This document shows positions 7,849 through 14,863 of a DNA stretch of 32,053 nt, one piece after another (positions within the stretch are counted from its first letter, which is position 1; each line of letters starts with the position of its first letter). The stretch is from a virus, in the IMG/VR virus record IMGVR_UViG_3300047462_000727, positions 1-32,053 of that record; one strand, given 5' to 3'. A program made the position numbers and the translations under genes. The notes below the pieces were generated by a model. That model ran no database searches and was not told where the DNA came from. It saw only the letters and a program-made list of their open reading frames with translations.

Positions 7849-8241
7849 ATGACCGATCAGTCAGGGCCGCGTCTGGAGTTGATCCCGGGCGAGGATGGGA
7901 AATCGATGCGGTTCGCCATCAGCAATGACGGCGCGCTGCGCGCGGGCATCACCATGTCGGCGCGGCAATTGGACAATCTGATAATGGGCATGGCGCAAAT
8001 TCGCGGCCAAATGGAGCCGGAAGTGCCCGTTAAATTCCCGGCGGACGCCCCGACCCATGGCGCGCAGGGCACGCATTATCACTATGCGACCGACCCGTTT
8101 TCCGGCGAACTGATCCTGTCGCTGCGCAATCCGGGGCTTGGATGGCTGTCATTCCGGCTGAACGCCACGCTGCTGGAGCGGATGCTGGACGCGACGCGCG
8201 CGGCGGTGAAACGGCTGGGGATCGAGGGCGGGGAGGGCTAG
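7849..8241 (+). CDS. Hypothetical 130-residue protein on the opposing strand
   Basis: The ATG at 7849 is chosen because GGAG precedes it by eight bases. Upstream in-frame starts lie in the shadow of the peptidase gene. The product begins MTDQSGPRLELIPGEDGKSM, contains a central THYHYATDPFSGELILSL segment, and has an amphipathic C-terminal helix (RMLDATRAAVKRLGIEG). It has no signal peptide or membrane segment. It is transcribed against the tail operon and converges on hicA, and the two stop codons overlap on the four bases CTAG at 8238-8241. This is a typical moron arrangement, with an independently expressed lysogen gene between structural genes. I do not recognise the family; an anti-phage or superinfection role is only a guess. 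Confidence 0.6.
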   Translation: MTDQSGPRLELIPGEDGKSMRFAISNDGALRAGITMSARQLDNLIMGMAQIRGQMEPEVPVKFPADAPTHGAQGTHYHYATDPFSGELILSLRNPGLGWLSFRLNATLLERMLDATRAAVKRLGIEGGEG

Positions 8242-8444
8242 CGAAACAAGGACTTGGGCAGGCCCGATTGTCGGATCATCGAGGCTAAATTGTTCCGCCC
8301 AATGTCATCATTTGGTTGGCCTGAAACCGTGACGATGCACCGCTTCCCGTTGACGATCCCTTCATATTGGCAATGGCTGCCCCTCTGCCTTTCGATATAA
8401 AAGCCGTGCTGGGTCAGGATTTGAGTAAAAGCGCGGTACTTCAA
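8238..8444 (-). CDS. hicA: HicA-family mRNA interferase toxin
   Basis: A 68-residue protein of usual HicA length. KYRAFTQILTQHGFYIERQ followed by RGSHCQYEG gives the dsRBD-like HicA fold, with catalytic His24 in the G-S-H motif. The tail GRNNLASMIRQSGLPKSLF is typical. HicA cleaves mRNA (and tmRNA) independently of ribosomes and is neutralised by HicB. It overlaps the hicB stop by 4 bp (ATGA), with hicB first, which reverses the commonest order. In a prophage the pair may stabilise the element or act in abortive infection. Confidence 0.85.
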   Translation of the reverse strand: MKYRAFTQILTQHGFYIERQRGSHCQYEGIVNGKRCIVTVSGQPNDDIGRNNLASMIRQSGLPKSLFR

Positions 8445-8764
8445 GCAGGACAGGGCATCAGGATTTCAGCGCGCGTCTTGCCGTTTGCCTCGTCCCTGAA
8501 ACGAAGGCCGTGTAAAAAAGCGTGCATCAAAAAGCTGAAGCGAACGCGCCACGGCGCCCGCCTGCGAAGGAAGGCGTCTCTTTCCACGTCGGGAAGTTCG
8601 TATACTCTTTCCAGATACATCAGGATCGCGTCTTTCATCGACGCGAGCGCATCATCAAGCGTCTTGCCTTGAACGGCGATATCGAAATCAAGACAAACCG
8701 CCTCCCAGCAGTCTTTCACGCCTTCAATGCAGATCATCACGGTTTGGGTATGCCCATTTCTCAT
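8441..8764 (-). CDS. hicB: HicB-family antitoxin
   Basis: A 107-residue protein. MICIEGVKDCWEAVCLDFDI followed by AVQGKTLDDALASMKDAILMYLE is the HicB partial RNase-H fold that binds HicA. The C-terminal part (RRRAPWRVRFSFLMHAFLHG) does not show an obvious ribbon-helix-helix or HTH pattern and has an unusual run of aromatic residues, so the DNA-binding end may be divergent. It starts at 8764 with almost no leader after the candidate -10 element. An alternative start is the internal ATG nine codons in. It overlaps hicA by 4 bp and is likely autoregulated through the inverted repeat upstream. Confidence 0.8.
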   Translation of the reverse strand: MRNGHTQTVMICIEGVKDCWEAVCLDFDIAVQGKTLDDALASMKDAILMYLERVYELPDVERDAFLRRRAPWRVRFSFLMHAFLHGLRFRDEANGKTRAEILMPCPA

Positions 8765-8770
8765 GAGCGT

Positions 8771-8812
8771 ACTATGGCGTGGGTTGCATATTTGTCAATT
8801 TCTGGTTGACAA
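8771..8812 (-). promoter_or_regulatory. hicBA promoter and operator
   Basis: On the minus strand TTGACA (8793-8798) and CATAGT (8771-8776) are spaced by 16 bp just before the hicB start. A perfect 7-bp inverted repeat TTGTCAA-N7-TTGACAA (8792-8812) overlaps the -35 element, which is ideal for autorepression by the HicB/HicA complex. The region is AT-rich against a GC-rich background. The rest of the gap up to 8920 shows no gene. Confidence 0.6.
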
Positions 8813-8920
8813 ATTTCGCAAACGGAGTCCATCAGGTGTCGCACTAGTAAAGTGATTTTAATAAGCTTTATAGAGTTTCGAGTCGCTTGTTTGAGGTCTA
8901 GAGTATAAAATTCTTCATTC

Positions 8921-9778
8921 TTACGCCGCCGTTTCCGGCACCGGGACGTAGGGGAAGCCCTCGAAATGCTGGAGGTTGTTGAACTTGGCGGAGCAAGTGT
9001 TTTGTTGCTTGTCGCAGCCGGGATAGACGGTGATGGAATCTCCGGCCGCGGGCGGGACGGGAACAGGCACGGTGAGCAGGAAGACGCCGCCGGTTTGTTG
9101 GCGGATGCTGTAGGATTTGCCGGCGAGGGCGCCGGAATTGAAGGTGAGCGTGCCGAGCGAGGCCGTTCCGTCAGGCTCGGCGTAATCGGTTTGGAGCGTG
9201 GTCATGGTCGAGCCGGCGGCGATGGCGTAGGCGGCGCCGAAGCTGGATTTCGTCAGGCCGCAGCCGGAATCGAACAGGGTGCGGGAACACCCCGGCTGAA
9301 ACAGGCGCCAGGGCCATTGCAGGTTCAGCAACTCCAGATGGGTGTTGGCCTTGATGGTCGCCTGGGTGCGGCCGAGATCGACCTCCGTCACGCGGCCGGC
9401 GAAGAGGGTGACGAGACCCGCCGAGGTGTCGCCAAAGCCGGGCATGAAGGCGCGATCGAGTTGAATTTCGGCGCCGTCCAGAATGCCGGCGACCAGGGCC
9501 TGGAGCCACGGCGCGCCCTCCAGCAGATCGGTCGGCCGAGCGGTGACGGTGATGTCAAGCTCATCCACCTGCACGCCCCGGCTGAATTTCACCTTCGAGC
9601 GCTCGAAATATGGGCCGCCGGAGGCGAAGACGTTGCCGGTGGCGGCGTCTGTAATATCTTGCTCCGCCGACGTGTACCGGACGATCGTTCCGTCCTGGAG
9701 GGTAAAGCTGTAACAATCGGCCATGAAAAACTGCGATCCGCCGAGGATCGCCATCAGGGCGGGGCTGGCGGTTTTCAT
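8921..9778 (-). CDS. DUF2163 tail hub protein (GTA g13-like)
   Basis: A 285-residue protein, start at 9778 with GAGG upstream. The C-terminus FEGFPYVPVPE is the hallmark of the DUF2163/BR0599 family. Four cysteines, C164 and C173 (QPGCSRTLFDSGCGL) and C255 and C262 (YPGCDKQQNTCSA), match the conserved Cys positions that, in the related GTA hub protein, are reported to hold an Fe-S cluster. The protein would form the tail hub next to the distal tail protein and the peptidase. It follows DUF2460 by about 100 bp containing a repeat. The HicBA moron separates it from the peptidase gene, which in GTAs is its immediate neighbour. Confidence 0.9.
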   Translation of the reverse strand: MKTASPALMAILGGSQFFMADCYSFTLQDGTIVRYTSAEQDITDAATGNVFASGGPYFERSKVKFSRGVQVDELDITVTARPTDLLEGAPWLQALVAGILDGAEIQLDRAFMPGFGDTSAGLVTLFAGRVTEVDLGRTQATIKANTHLELLNLQWPWRLFQPGCSRTLFDSGCGLTKSSFGAAYAIAAGSTMTTLQTDYAEPDGTASLGTLTFNSGALAGKSYSIRQQTGGVFLLTVPVPVPPAAGDSITVYPGCDKQQNTCSAKFNNLQHFEGFPYVPVPETAA

Positions 9779-9840
9779 GGGATGGCCTCGATTTTATGAG
9801 GAATTTGTCGACGGATGGCGCGGATGGAAGCCTTTGAATT

Positions 9841-9867
9841 GAAACGCCAAGGCGCCAAGGCGCCAAG
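9841..9867. repeat. GCCAAGGCGCCAAG tandem repeat
   Basis: GAAACGCCAAGGCGCCAAGG continues as three near-identical 9-bp GGCGCCAAG units. It is one arm of the dispersed GAAACGCCAAGGCGC repeat seen again at 13957, 18272 and 22224. It lies in the DUF2460-DUF2163 gap (9779-9875), which has no other feature. Confidence 0.7.
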
Positions 9868-9875
9868 TATGAAAA

Positions 9876-10478
9876 TTACGGCCAGTTGTTCAAAGTGATG
9901 AAGTCCAGCTTTTTCTGTTCCCAGAGGCGGTTCATGAATTTGGAGAAATCGTACTGGTCGGCCAGGAAGCGGCAGGGCCAGTAATAGGTGAAATCGGCGG
10001 TGACCGCGGCGCCGGCCGGCGGGGCGGAGAACAGGGTGACGGTTCCGCCCTGGGCGTTCACCGAGAAGGCGGAGCCGACGGACACGCCGTTGACGTAGAT
10101 GGCGGAGACCGCGTTGGGCGCGAGGATGGGTTCGACATAGCCGCCGAAACTCCGGATGAGCTGAAACGCGGTTTGGCCGGCGGCGGCCTCGCCCAGGGAT
10201 TGGCCGGTGACGGCGTTATCGTCAGGATCGTCGAACAGGAAGGAATCGTAGGCGCCCTGGCGGGCGAGCACGAAGGCGACCAGGGCGCGGAATTCATCGT
10301 TGGCGTCGTCGCGCAGGAAATTGAACGAGAGCTGATATTGCCGGCGCGGATAGGTCCAAAGGGCGGCGCGGTTTTCCTTGCCGGTGACGGAGGTCTGGAT
10401 CAGCGTTCGGCCGGCGACCGGGGTCCACACCACGGGGTATTCGAGGCCGGCCAAGCTTGGGAAAATCTCCTGGCTCAT
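9876..10478 (-). CDS. DUF2460 distal tail protein (GTA g12-like)
   Basis: A 200-residue protein starting at 10478, where the ATG overlaps the tape-measure stop (ATGA) and GAAGG precedes it. The long in-frame extension upstream is antisense-like and out of family. Family features include SQEIFPSLAGLEYPVVWTP near the start, the NRAALWTYPRRQYQLSFNFL segment, FRALVAFVLARQGAYDSFLF and the conserved end FITLNNWP. DUF2460 proteins form the distal tail ring that joins the tube to the tail hub in GTAs and related siphophages. It is directly followed by the DUF2163 hub gene. Confidence 0.9.
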   Translation of the reverse strand: MSQEIFPSLAGLEYPVVWTPVAGRTLIQTSVTGKENRAALWTYPRRQYQLSFNFLRDDANDEFRALVAFVLARQGAYDSFLFDDPDDNAVTGQSLGEAAAGQTAFQLIRSFGGYVEPILAPNAVSAIYVNGVSVGSAFSVNAQGGTVTLFSAPPAGAAVTADFTYYWPCRFLADQYDFSKFMNRLWEQKKLDFITLNNWP

Positions 10479-11632
10479 GAGAAGGCGCCTTCTCGATGGG
10501 CCTGACGGAGCGCGGACACGACCATGGTTTTCACCTGATTGGCCTGAACCCCGGCGCCGAAGCTGGCGTTGCTGAAATCCGCATGGATATTCGTGGCTCC
10601 GCCGCCCCCGCCGCCGGCCAGGCTGGCGCGGAGCGGATCGGCGATGCCGGCGGGCAGCACCATTTCGCGGGCGTGAAGCTGGGTCACCGGGTTGAGGCCG
10701 GCGGGAATGTCGAAACCGCCGGCGGCGGAGAACACGTCGAACGCCATCACGGCGGCGAAGGCCCCGGCGGCGGCGACCGGGGCCAGAACCGGGCCGACGA
10801 TGGGGATGTCTGCGGTGGCGGCATAGGTTGAGGCGGCGGCCTTGTTCGCGTCGCCGAACACGGACGCGGACCCGGCCGTGGCGTCCGCGGCCTTGCCCGC
10901 GGCGTCGCCCGCCTGTTTGGCGGCGAGGCGCGCCGCCTCCCCCGACTGGGTGGCGCCGGTCATGGTGAGTTCGGACGCGATCCAATCCGTGGCGCGCTTC
11001 ACCGCCATGTTGGTGAAATCGGAGATGACGGATTCGCCGAGTTTGGTCACGGCCTGACGCAGCGTTTCGTTGCCATCGATGATGCCGGTCAGCGAGGATT
11101 GGAAGGCGTTGCCGATGGGGGCGATGATGGATTTCCAGTCCTGCTCGGACTCCGTGATCGATTTCTGATCGAGCTGACGCAGCTTCGCGTAATGCCGTGT
11201 TTCCAGCGCGTCGAGCTGAGCCTGGAGCTTGGTTTGGGTGGCGAGGGTGACGTCCGCGGCATCGAACTGGGCCTGGAGTTCGGCCTGGAGGGCGTCGAAA
11301 CGGGCGTTCTCGACGCGGATTTCCTCGGCGATGGCGTCATCCGCCGAGATCTGGTGCAGCGCCTTCAGCCGTTCGACCTGCGACACCTCCGACGCGTAGT
11401 AATCTTCCTGCGCCTTGCGCTGGGTATTCGCCGACGCCGCGCCGGGATCGTTCAGCGCGGTATTGAAATCGATGAGCGCCGGTTTGGCGGCGAGGGCGGC
11501 GTCGCGGATGGTTTGGAAATAGTTCTGAATGACATCGGTGGTGGAGGCGATTTGCTGAAGCGAGCCCGAGAGGCCGGCCTCCAGCTCGTCATTCGCGACG
11601 GTGAAGCCGATATCGATGGTGTTGTCGGCCAT
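10475..11632 (-). CDS. Tape measure protein (short)
   Basis: A 385-residue protein with GGAGG before the ATG at 11632. The N-terminus (DNTIDIGFTVANDELEAGLS) and long Ala/Gln-rich helical stretches (about 85-175, ALQAELQAQFDAADVTLATQ type) fit a tail-length-measuring coiled coil. A hydrophobic segment lies at about residues 275-305 (PIVGPVLAPVAAAGAFAAVM). The Gly-rich C-terminal AGGGGGGATNIHADFS and final AREMVLPAGIADPLR are typical of phage tape-measure ends. It is short for a siphovirus tape measure, implying a short tail or a size more like GTA particles. It is located after the chaperone and before DUF2460, as expected. Confidence 0.85.
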   Translation of the reverse strand: MADNTIDIGFTVANDELEAGLSGSLQQIASTTDVIQNYFQTIRDAALAAKPALIDFNTALNDPGAASANTQRKAQEDYYASEVSQVERLKALHQISADDAIAEEIRVENARFDALQAELQAQFDAADVTLATQTKLQAQLDALETRHYAKLRQLDQKSITESEQDWKSIIAPIGNAFQSSLTGIIDGNETLRQAVTKLGESVISDFTNMAVKRATDWIASELTMTGATQSGEAARLAAKQAGDAAGKAADATAGSASVFGDANKAAASTYAATADIPIVGPVLAPVAAAGAFAAVMAFDVFSAAGGFDIPAGLNPVTQLHAREMVLPAGIADPLRASLAGGGGGGATNIHADFSNASFGAGVQANQVKTMVVSALRQAHREGAFS

Positions 11633-11728
11633 TGGGCGGCCTCCATGGGTGCGGCGCGGACGGGATTTAGGGCGTTATGGCGGGCCGAGGGCGTGGCGCT
11701 GAAGGCGACAGGACAGCGCGCGCGTTCT

Positions 11729-12409
11729 TCAGCTAACCACTTTGAAATGGGACCAGTTGTAGTCCATCATTTCCACGAGTTCCTGGCGGAGGAAACGCGG
11801 ATTGGAATCGAGTTTAGACAGGCAGACTTCGGCTTCCGAAGCTAAGGTTCCATAATATTGCCGGCCTTTTTGGTCGGCATATTTGAGGGCGTTTTCAAGT
11901 AAATCCCGCGCATCTTCGTATTTCTGCAAATACACAGCGCATTGCGCCAAGTAAAAACTCGTCCACGGCACCGGATGTCGTGGATATTCAGCAAAAATCC
12001 GTTCGATCGTGCCGGCGGCGACCATTTTGGCGAGATCGACCTTGGCGATGGCCCCATATATGGCGGCGGCGACCGTCTCCGGGCCGCCGTCTAGCGGAAT
12101 GACGCCCTTAATGCTGTGCCCTGGAAACGGCACGCCGAAATCATAAGGGTCCGTAAGCATCGAGCCGTAGTGCAGAGAAACGCCGGCCCAGGTGAAATAG
12201 GGCGGATGGAACGATAAACTCAGATTCGGCACGATCGGCCCATGATCCGCAAAGCAGAGATTGACCCACCATGGGCAGTCCGGCGGATTTGGAAGATCGT
12301 ATCGCCGCGCCGCGCAGCCGGGCAGCATACCGGCTAAAACAATCGTCGCCTGATCGCAAATCGCGAGAGCCGCACGCTCCGCATCGCGGTCAATGTGTTC
12401 CGGGTTCAT
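11729..12409 (-). CDS. Candidate immunity protein for the PD-(D/E)XK-like toxin
   Basis: A 226-residue cytosolic protein with no signal or membrane segment. The N-terminal half is rich in aromatic residues and prolines (PPDCPWWVNLCFADHG). The C-terminal part has a TPR-like helical pair (FYLAQCAVYLQKYEDARDLL then ENALKYADQKGR). Its ATG overlaps the stop of the toxin-like gene by 4 bp (ATGA), so the two are co-translated. The base composition is visibly more AT-rich than the structural genes around it, suggesting separate acquisition. Close coupling to a gene with a nuclease-like end is the pattern of an effector and its cognate immunity protein. No known immunity family is recognised; the role is inferred from position. 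Confidence 0.55.
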   Translation of the reverse strand: MNPEHIDRDAERAALAICDQATIVLAGMLPGCAARRYDLPNPPDCPWWVNLCFADHGPIVPNLSLSFHPPYFTWAGVSLHYGSMLTDPYDFGVPFPGHSIKGVIPLDGGPETVAAAIYGAIAKVDLAKMVAAGTIERIFAEYPRHPVPWTSFYLAQCAVYLQKYEDARDLLENALKYADQKGRQYYGTLASEAEVCLSKLDSNPRFLRQELVEMMDYNWSHFKVVS

Positions 12410-13263
12410 GGCTTATCGTACACCTGAAAATACTGGTAAACGGGGTTCCCCGGCACATTGATCAAGGTCCGTCTCTTCTGTTCGACAATTTCCGCATCGC
12501 TCAAGTCAAGGGCGGGGCGGCCGCTCTTCAACTCAAAAATAATGAGTGGATGACCTTCCGGACCGTAGACCAAATCCGGTGCCGAGGATCCCGGCGGGCG
12601 TGTTCCACCTCGCTGTAACTTCCCATTGAGAAATACGGGTTGAGCAGAGAAACCCGGAAAATCTCCGGTCTTGACGAGTAGGGTTAGCGCCAAATCCAAT
12701 TCCGTTCCGTAATCGGGCATGCCGGGCCTGAAGCCCAACCTTCCTACCGCCGTGGTCGCGATATAGACCATTAACAGAGCTTGCTTATGCGCCGCATCTA
12801 TTTCAGGGCCATACTTTCCATACTCATAGGTCGAATTAACCGCGACATTGAGGGTTTGCCCGACGTGCTGAAATCCAGGGTCGCGCGGTGAAGAACGCCC
12901 AGATTGGGAGCCACTCGTGAATTGTCCACCTCCTGGCCCCGGTGGCCTGTGATAGGGGTTGTATTTGACGACCGTCACTGGCGGGTCGATTTGCAGGAAG
13001 AGCAGCAGGAGGGACGCGCGGACGGCGTCGCCCTTGTCGAGGGCGCGGGCTAACGCCTCGATCCCGTTCTGGCGGTCAGGCAAACCGATCAGGCCGCCCG
13101 CGCAGGTGGCCTTGCTTTTGGCAAGGGTTGCTTGCGCTGGCTTGACGCGACCGTATGGGTCAGCCTCCGTTAGAGGCATGCCATCGGCCAGGTAGGCATG
13201 GCCGCCCCGCAGGTACGGCCAGCCCTGGGCGTTCGCGCCCTCACCCAGGCGGTATGTCGGCAT
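12406..13263 (-). CDS. Polymorphic-toxin-like protein, PD-(D/E)XK nuclease-like C-terminus
   Basis: A 285-residue protein, start at 13263 with AAGGAAG upstream. Residues 1-60 form an N-terminal module (MPTYRLGEGANAQGWPYLRG). Residues 68-96 contain ALARALDKGDAVRA, shared with the toxin-like gene at 18747-19295. A linker KYNPYHRPPGPGGGQFTSG (100-118) follows. The C-terminal domain has P229-D230 followed by IIFELKSG (E244, K246), the PD...ExK arrangement of PD-(D/E)XK nucleases, then DLSDAEIVEQKRR. It probably acts as a DNA- or RNA-cleaving effector carried or expressed by the phage. It sits between the tail chaperone and the tape measure, where no such gene is needed for assembly. Nuclease activity is an inference from a short motif. 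Confidence 0.6.
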   Translation of the reverse strand: MPTYRLGEGANAQGWPYLRGGHAYLADGMPLTEADPYGRVKPAQATLAKSKATCAGGLIGLPDRQNGIEALARALDKGDAVRASLLLLFLQIDPPVTVVKYNPYHRPPGPGGGQFTSGSQSGRSSPRDPGFQHVGQTLNVAVNSTYEYGKYGPEIDAAHKQALLMVYIATTAVGRLGFRPGMPDYGTELDLALTLLVKTGDFPGFSAQPVFLNGKLQRGGTRPPGSSAPDLVYGPEGHPLIIFELKSGRPALDLSDAEIVEQKRRTLINVPGNPVYQYFQVYDKP

Positions 13264-13324
13264 GGGTTCTTCCTTTTTTGGGAATTTTTGGGCGCTATCC
13301 AACCGGGCGAGCCTTCCGCGGCGT

Positions 13325-13364
13325 CACCCCCACCTCGCCTCCCCCATCGAGGGGGAGGGACATG
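13325..13364. repeat. CTCCCCCATCGAGGGGGAG hairpin repeat, copy 1
   Basis: A perfect 8-bp stem CCTCCCCC/GGGGGAGG with loop ATCGA (13338-13358), preceded by a CACCCCCACCTCG arm. The same element recurs at 16361, 28989 and 30081. It lies between the frameshifted chaperone and the toxin-like gene and may form an RNA hairpin that changes downstream expression. Confidence 0.8.
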
Positions 13365-13375
13365 AACTCAAAGGC

Positions 13376-13615
13376 TCACGATCGCTTTCCAAACAGCGGC
13401 AACAAATCGCCCAGATCGGCGCGTTTTTCGCGGCGAGGGGTTAGCAGAGCGGCTAGCAGGAGGTGAGTCGGTGGGTGGTCGCGCCAGTAGGTGGCGAGGG
13501 CGTCGTATTGGGGGAGCGTCAGGTCGTCGATTTGGGGCCAGGTCCAGCCGCAGGAGGTGGCGATCAGGGCGTAGATTTCGCCCCAATTCCAGCCGCGGCT
13601 TAGGCTTCCCCCGGG
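13376..13615 (-). CDS. Frameshift extension of the tail assembly chaperone (gpT-like part)
   Basis: The -1 frame relative to the chaperone gene stays open from the slippery site to a TGA at 13376-13378. It has no usable ATG or GTG start before its end. It encodes 77 residues after the shift (GSLSRGWNWGEIYALIATSC, then WTWPQIDDLTLPQYDALATY and WRDHPPTHLLLAALL), clearly protein-like, with Trp-rich codons and a compact fold. Joined to the 97 codons before the shift it gives a 174-residue fusion, the equivalent of lambda gpGT, made at a low ratio to help the tape measure recruit tail tube subunits. Its position directly before the tape-measure region fits. Confidence 0.8.
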   Translation of the reverse strand, partial: PGGSLSRGWNWGEIYALIATSCGWTWPQIDDLTLPQYDALATYWRDHPPTHLLLAALLTPRREKRADLGDLLPLFGKRS

Positions 13616-13899
13616 GCGGGCGCCTTTCGGGGCTGGAGGCCGGAGAGGATGGCGATGGCGGAGATGGCGGCCTTAAGCTCGGGCACCGTGGGGGACAGAT
13701 CGTCGAATTGCTGCCGGGTGAAGGCGGGGTCGCCGGTTTGGATGGCGGCGGTCACGATATCGCCCTGGGCGTCGAGTTTGGCCTCCGTATCGATGCCCAG
13801 CGTGAGGAAGAGCGGGAGCACGCGTTTCAGGTCGCGGAATTTGAGGGGCGCGATGGGATAATCGGCGCCGGATAGGGTTATGGTTTGGGGGGCTGACAT
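13600..13899 (-). CDS. Tail assembly chaperone, short form (gpG-like; GTA g10-like)
   Basis: A 99-residue protein. The start SAPQTITLSGADYPIAPLKF then RDLKRVLPLFLTLG is typical of tail assembly chaperones of the GTA g10 / phage TAC type: a short beta hairpin followed by helices. The C-terminus ends RKAPAPGEA. Codons 96-97 (CCG GGG) form part of a CCCGGGG slippery heptamer that gives the longer fusion. It follows the tail tube gene after a repeat-filled gap of about 200 bp. It would bind the tape measure and control tube polymerisation, and is not itself part of the virion in characterised phages. Confidence 0.85.
   Translation of the reverse strand: MSAPQTITLSGADYPIAPLKFRDLKRVLPLFLTLGIDTEAKLDAQGDIVTAAIQTGDPAFTRQQFDDLSPTVPELKAAISAIAILSGLQPRKAPAPGEA
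13609..13615 (-). other. Programmed -1 frameshift slippery site CCCGGGG
   Basis: Read in the chaperone frame the sequence is C CCG GGG, a perfect X-XXY-YYZ heptamer, four codons before the stop TAA. After slippage the reading continues through GGA AGC CTA into the open -1 frame. The location at the end of the first chaperone ORF is where lambda-like tail phages place their shift. Confidence 0.75.
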
Positions 13900-13912
13900 G
13901 GGGGTCCTTTTC

Positions 13913-14090
13913 TGAAGTTTTTTATCCGCGGATTTCGCGGAAGAAATCCTATGAATGAAACGCCAAGGCGCGGAGACGCCAAGGAAAGCCGATGAATGTT
14001 GCCTACGGCGTTATGATTCCGGGCCGCGCGGCGAAAATCATGTTCAGGCTTGGGGGCTTCGTGTTTTGGCGTTTCCTTCATGAATCCAGG
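13913..14090. repeat. Palindromic repeat in the tail tube-chaperone gap
   Basis: The arm 13952-13990 (TGAATGAAACGCCAAGGCGC...) is inverted imperfectly at 14047-14085. The core at 13957-13990 is identical over 34 bases to 18272-18305. A second small CCGCGGATTTCGCGG-type palindrome lies at its left end (13926-13940). No gene was found in the gap 13900-14103. Confidence 0.75.
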
Positions 14091-14103
14091 AAACCCCGCG
14101 CGA

Positions 14104-14838
14104 CTATTCGCTGAGCCAGACGTTGCCGATGTTGCCGGCGGCGTCGGCTGCTGCCTGGAAGTCGAATTCGGGGATCATGAAATCTTCGTTTTTGAAGGCG
14201 AGGGAGAGTTTGGGGGAGATGACGGAGTTGAGTTCCAGGTTGAACAACTTGCCCTGGTATTGCTCGTTCAGGATCAGCTTGAAGGTGGGTTGCGAGCCCA
14301 TCAGCGCGTTGGTGAGGGCGAGGCTGGTCCCGCTCGCGGTCGTATACGTATAGGTGAACAGGAGGGCGGCGTTGGCGTCACCGGCGCTGAAGCTGTAGAC
14401 GCCGGCGGCGACGGAATACTGGCCGGTGGCGGGGGCGCTGGCGACGGGGGTGAGCAGCACGCCCGTGCCGGCGTAGGCGACGCCGAGATCGGCGACGAAT
14501 GTGGCGTGGTTGGCGATGGTGACGGTGTAGGCCGCCGCGCCGGGGACGGTTCCGGCCTCGCTGAGCTGCGTCAGGGTGTTGCCGGTGGAGAGGGTCTGGC
14601 CGAAGAAGATGTTGTTGAAATTGGCGGCGGTGATGCGCGCGGCCTTGGCCTTGCCGGTGATCTTGAGCGCGCCACGGGCGAGCGCGGCGGGGGCCTGAAA
14701 CTGACCCGTCAGCTCCTTGATCGTGAAGCTGAGATCGAGCTGGACATCCTGGAGCGTGCCGAATTGGGCCGGGGTTGCGATGGCGGTGTCGGTGCGGAGC
14801 GCGACCAGCGCGCCGATGCCGAAGGCGTATTGGGTCAT
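14104..14838 (-). CDS. Major tail tube protein
   Basis: A 244-residue protein starting at 14838 (GAAGG-type site upstream). The sequence is beta-rich and Ala/Thr-rich, with GTLQDVQLDLSFTIKELTG, FQAPAALARGALKITGKAK and an N-terminal YAFGIGALVALRTDTAI. This pattern fits tail tube proteins of siphophages. A loop of about 60 residues (around 120-175) shows an Ig-like run (AAGVYSFSAGDANAALLFTY). Its position immediately after the tail completion genes and before the chaperone supports the call strongly. It would form the hexameric rings of a non-contractile tail; no sheath gene is present. Confidence 0.85.
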   Translation of the reverse strand: MTQYAFGIGALVALRTDTAIATPAQFGTLQDVQLDLSFTIKELTGQFQAPAALARGALKITGKAKAARITAANFNNIFFGQTLSTGNTLTQLSEAGTVPGAAAYTVTIANHATFVADLGVAYAGTGVLLTPVASAPATGQYSVAAGVYSFSAGDANAALLFTYTYTTASGTSLALTNALMGSQPTFKLILNEQYQGKLFNLELNSVISPKLSLAFKNEDFMIPEFDFQAAADAAGNIGNVWLSE

Positions 14839-14863
14839 GGGGATTTCCTTCAGGTTTTAGAGA

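Noticed and set aside
9876-10985. Longer 369-codon form of the DUF2460 gene
   Set aside because: The upstream part overlaps the tape-measure gene and is Arg-rich. The family start is at 10478 with an ATGA overlap.
13368-13586. 72-codon minus-strand ORF after the tail chaperone
   Set aside because: Arg/Pro-rich shadow. The real coding frame here is the start-codonless -1 frame reached by frameshifting.
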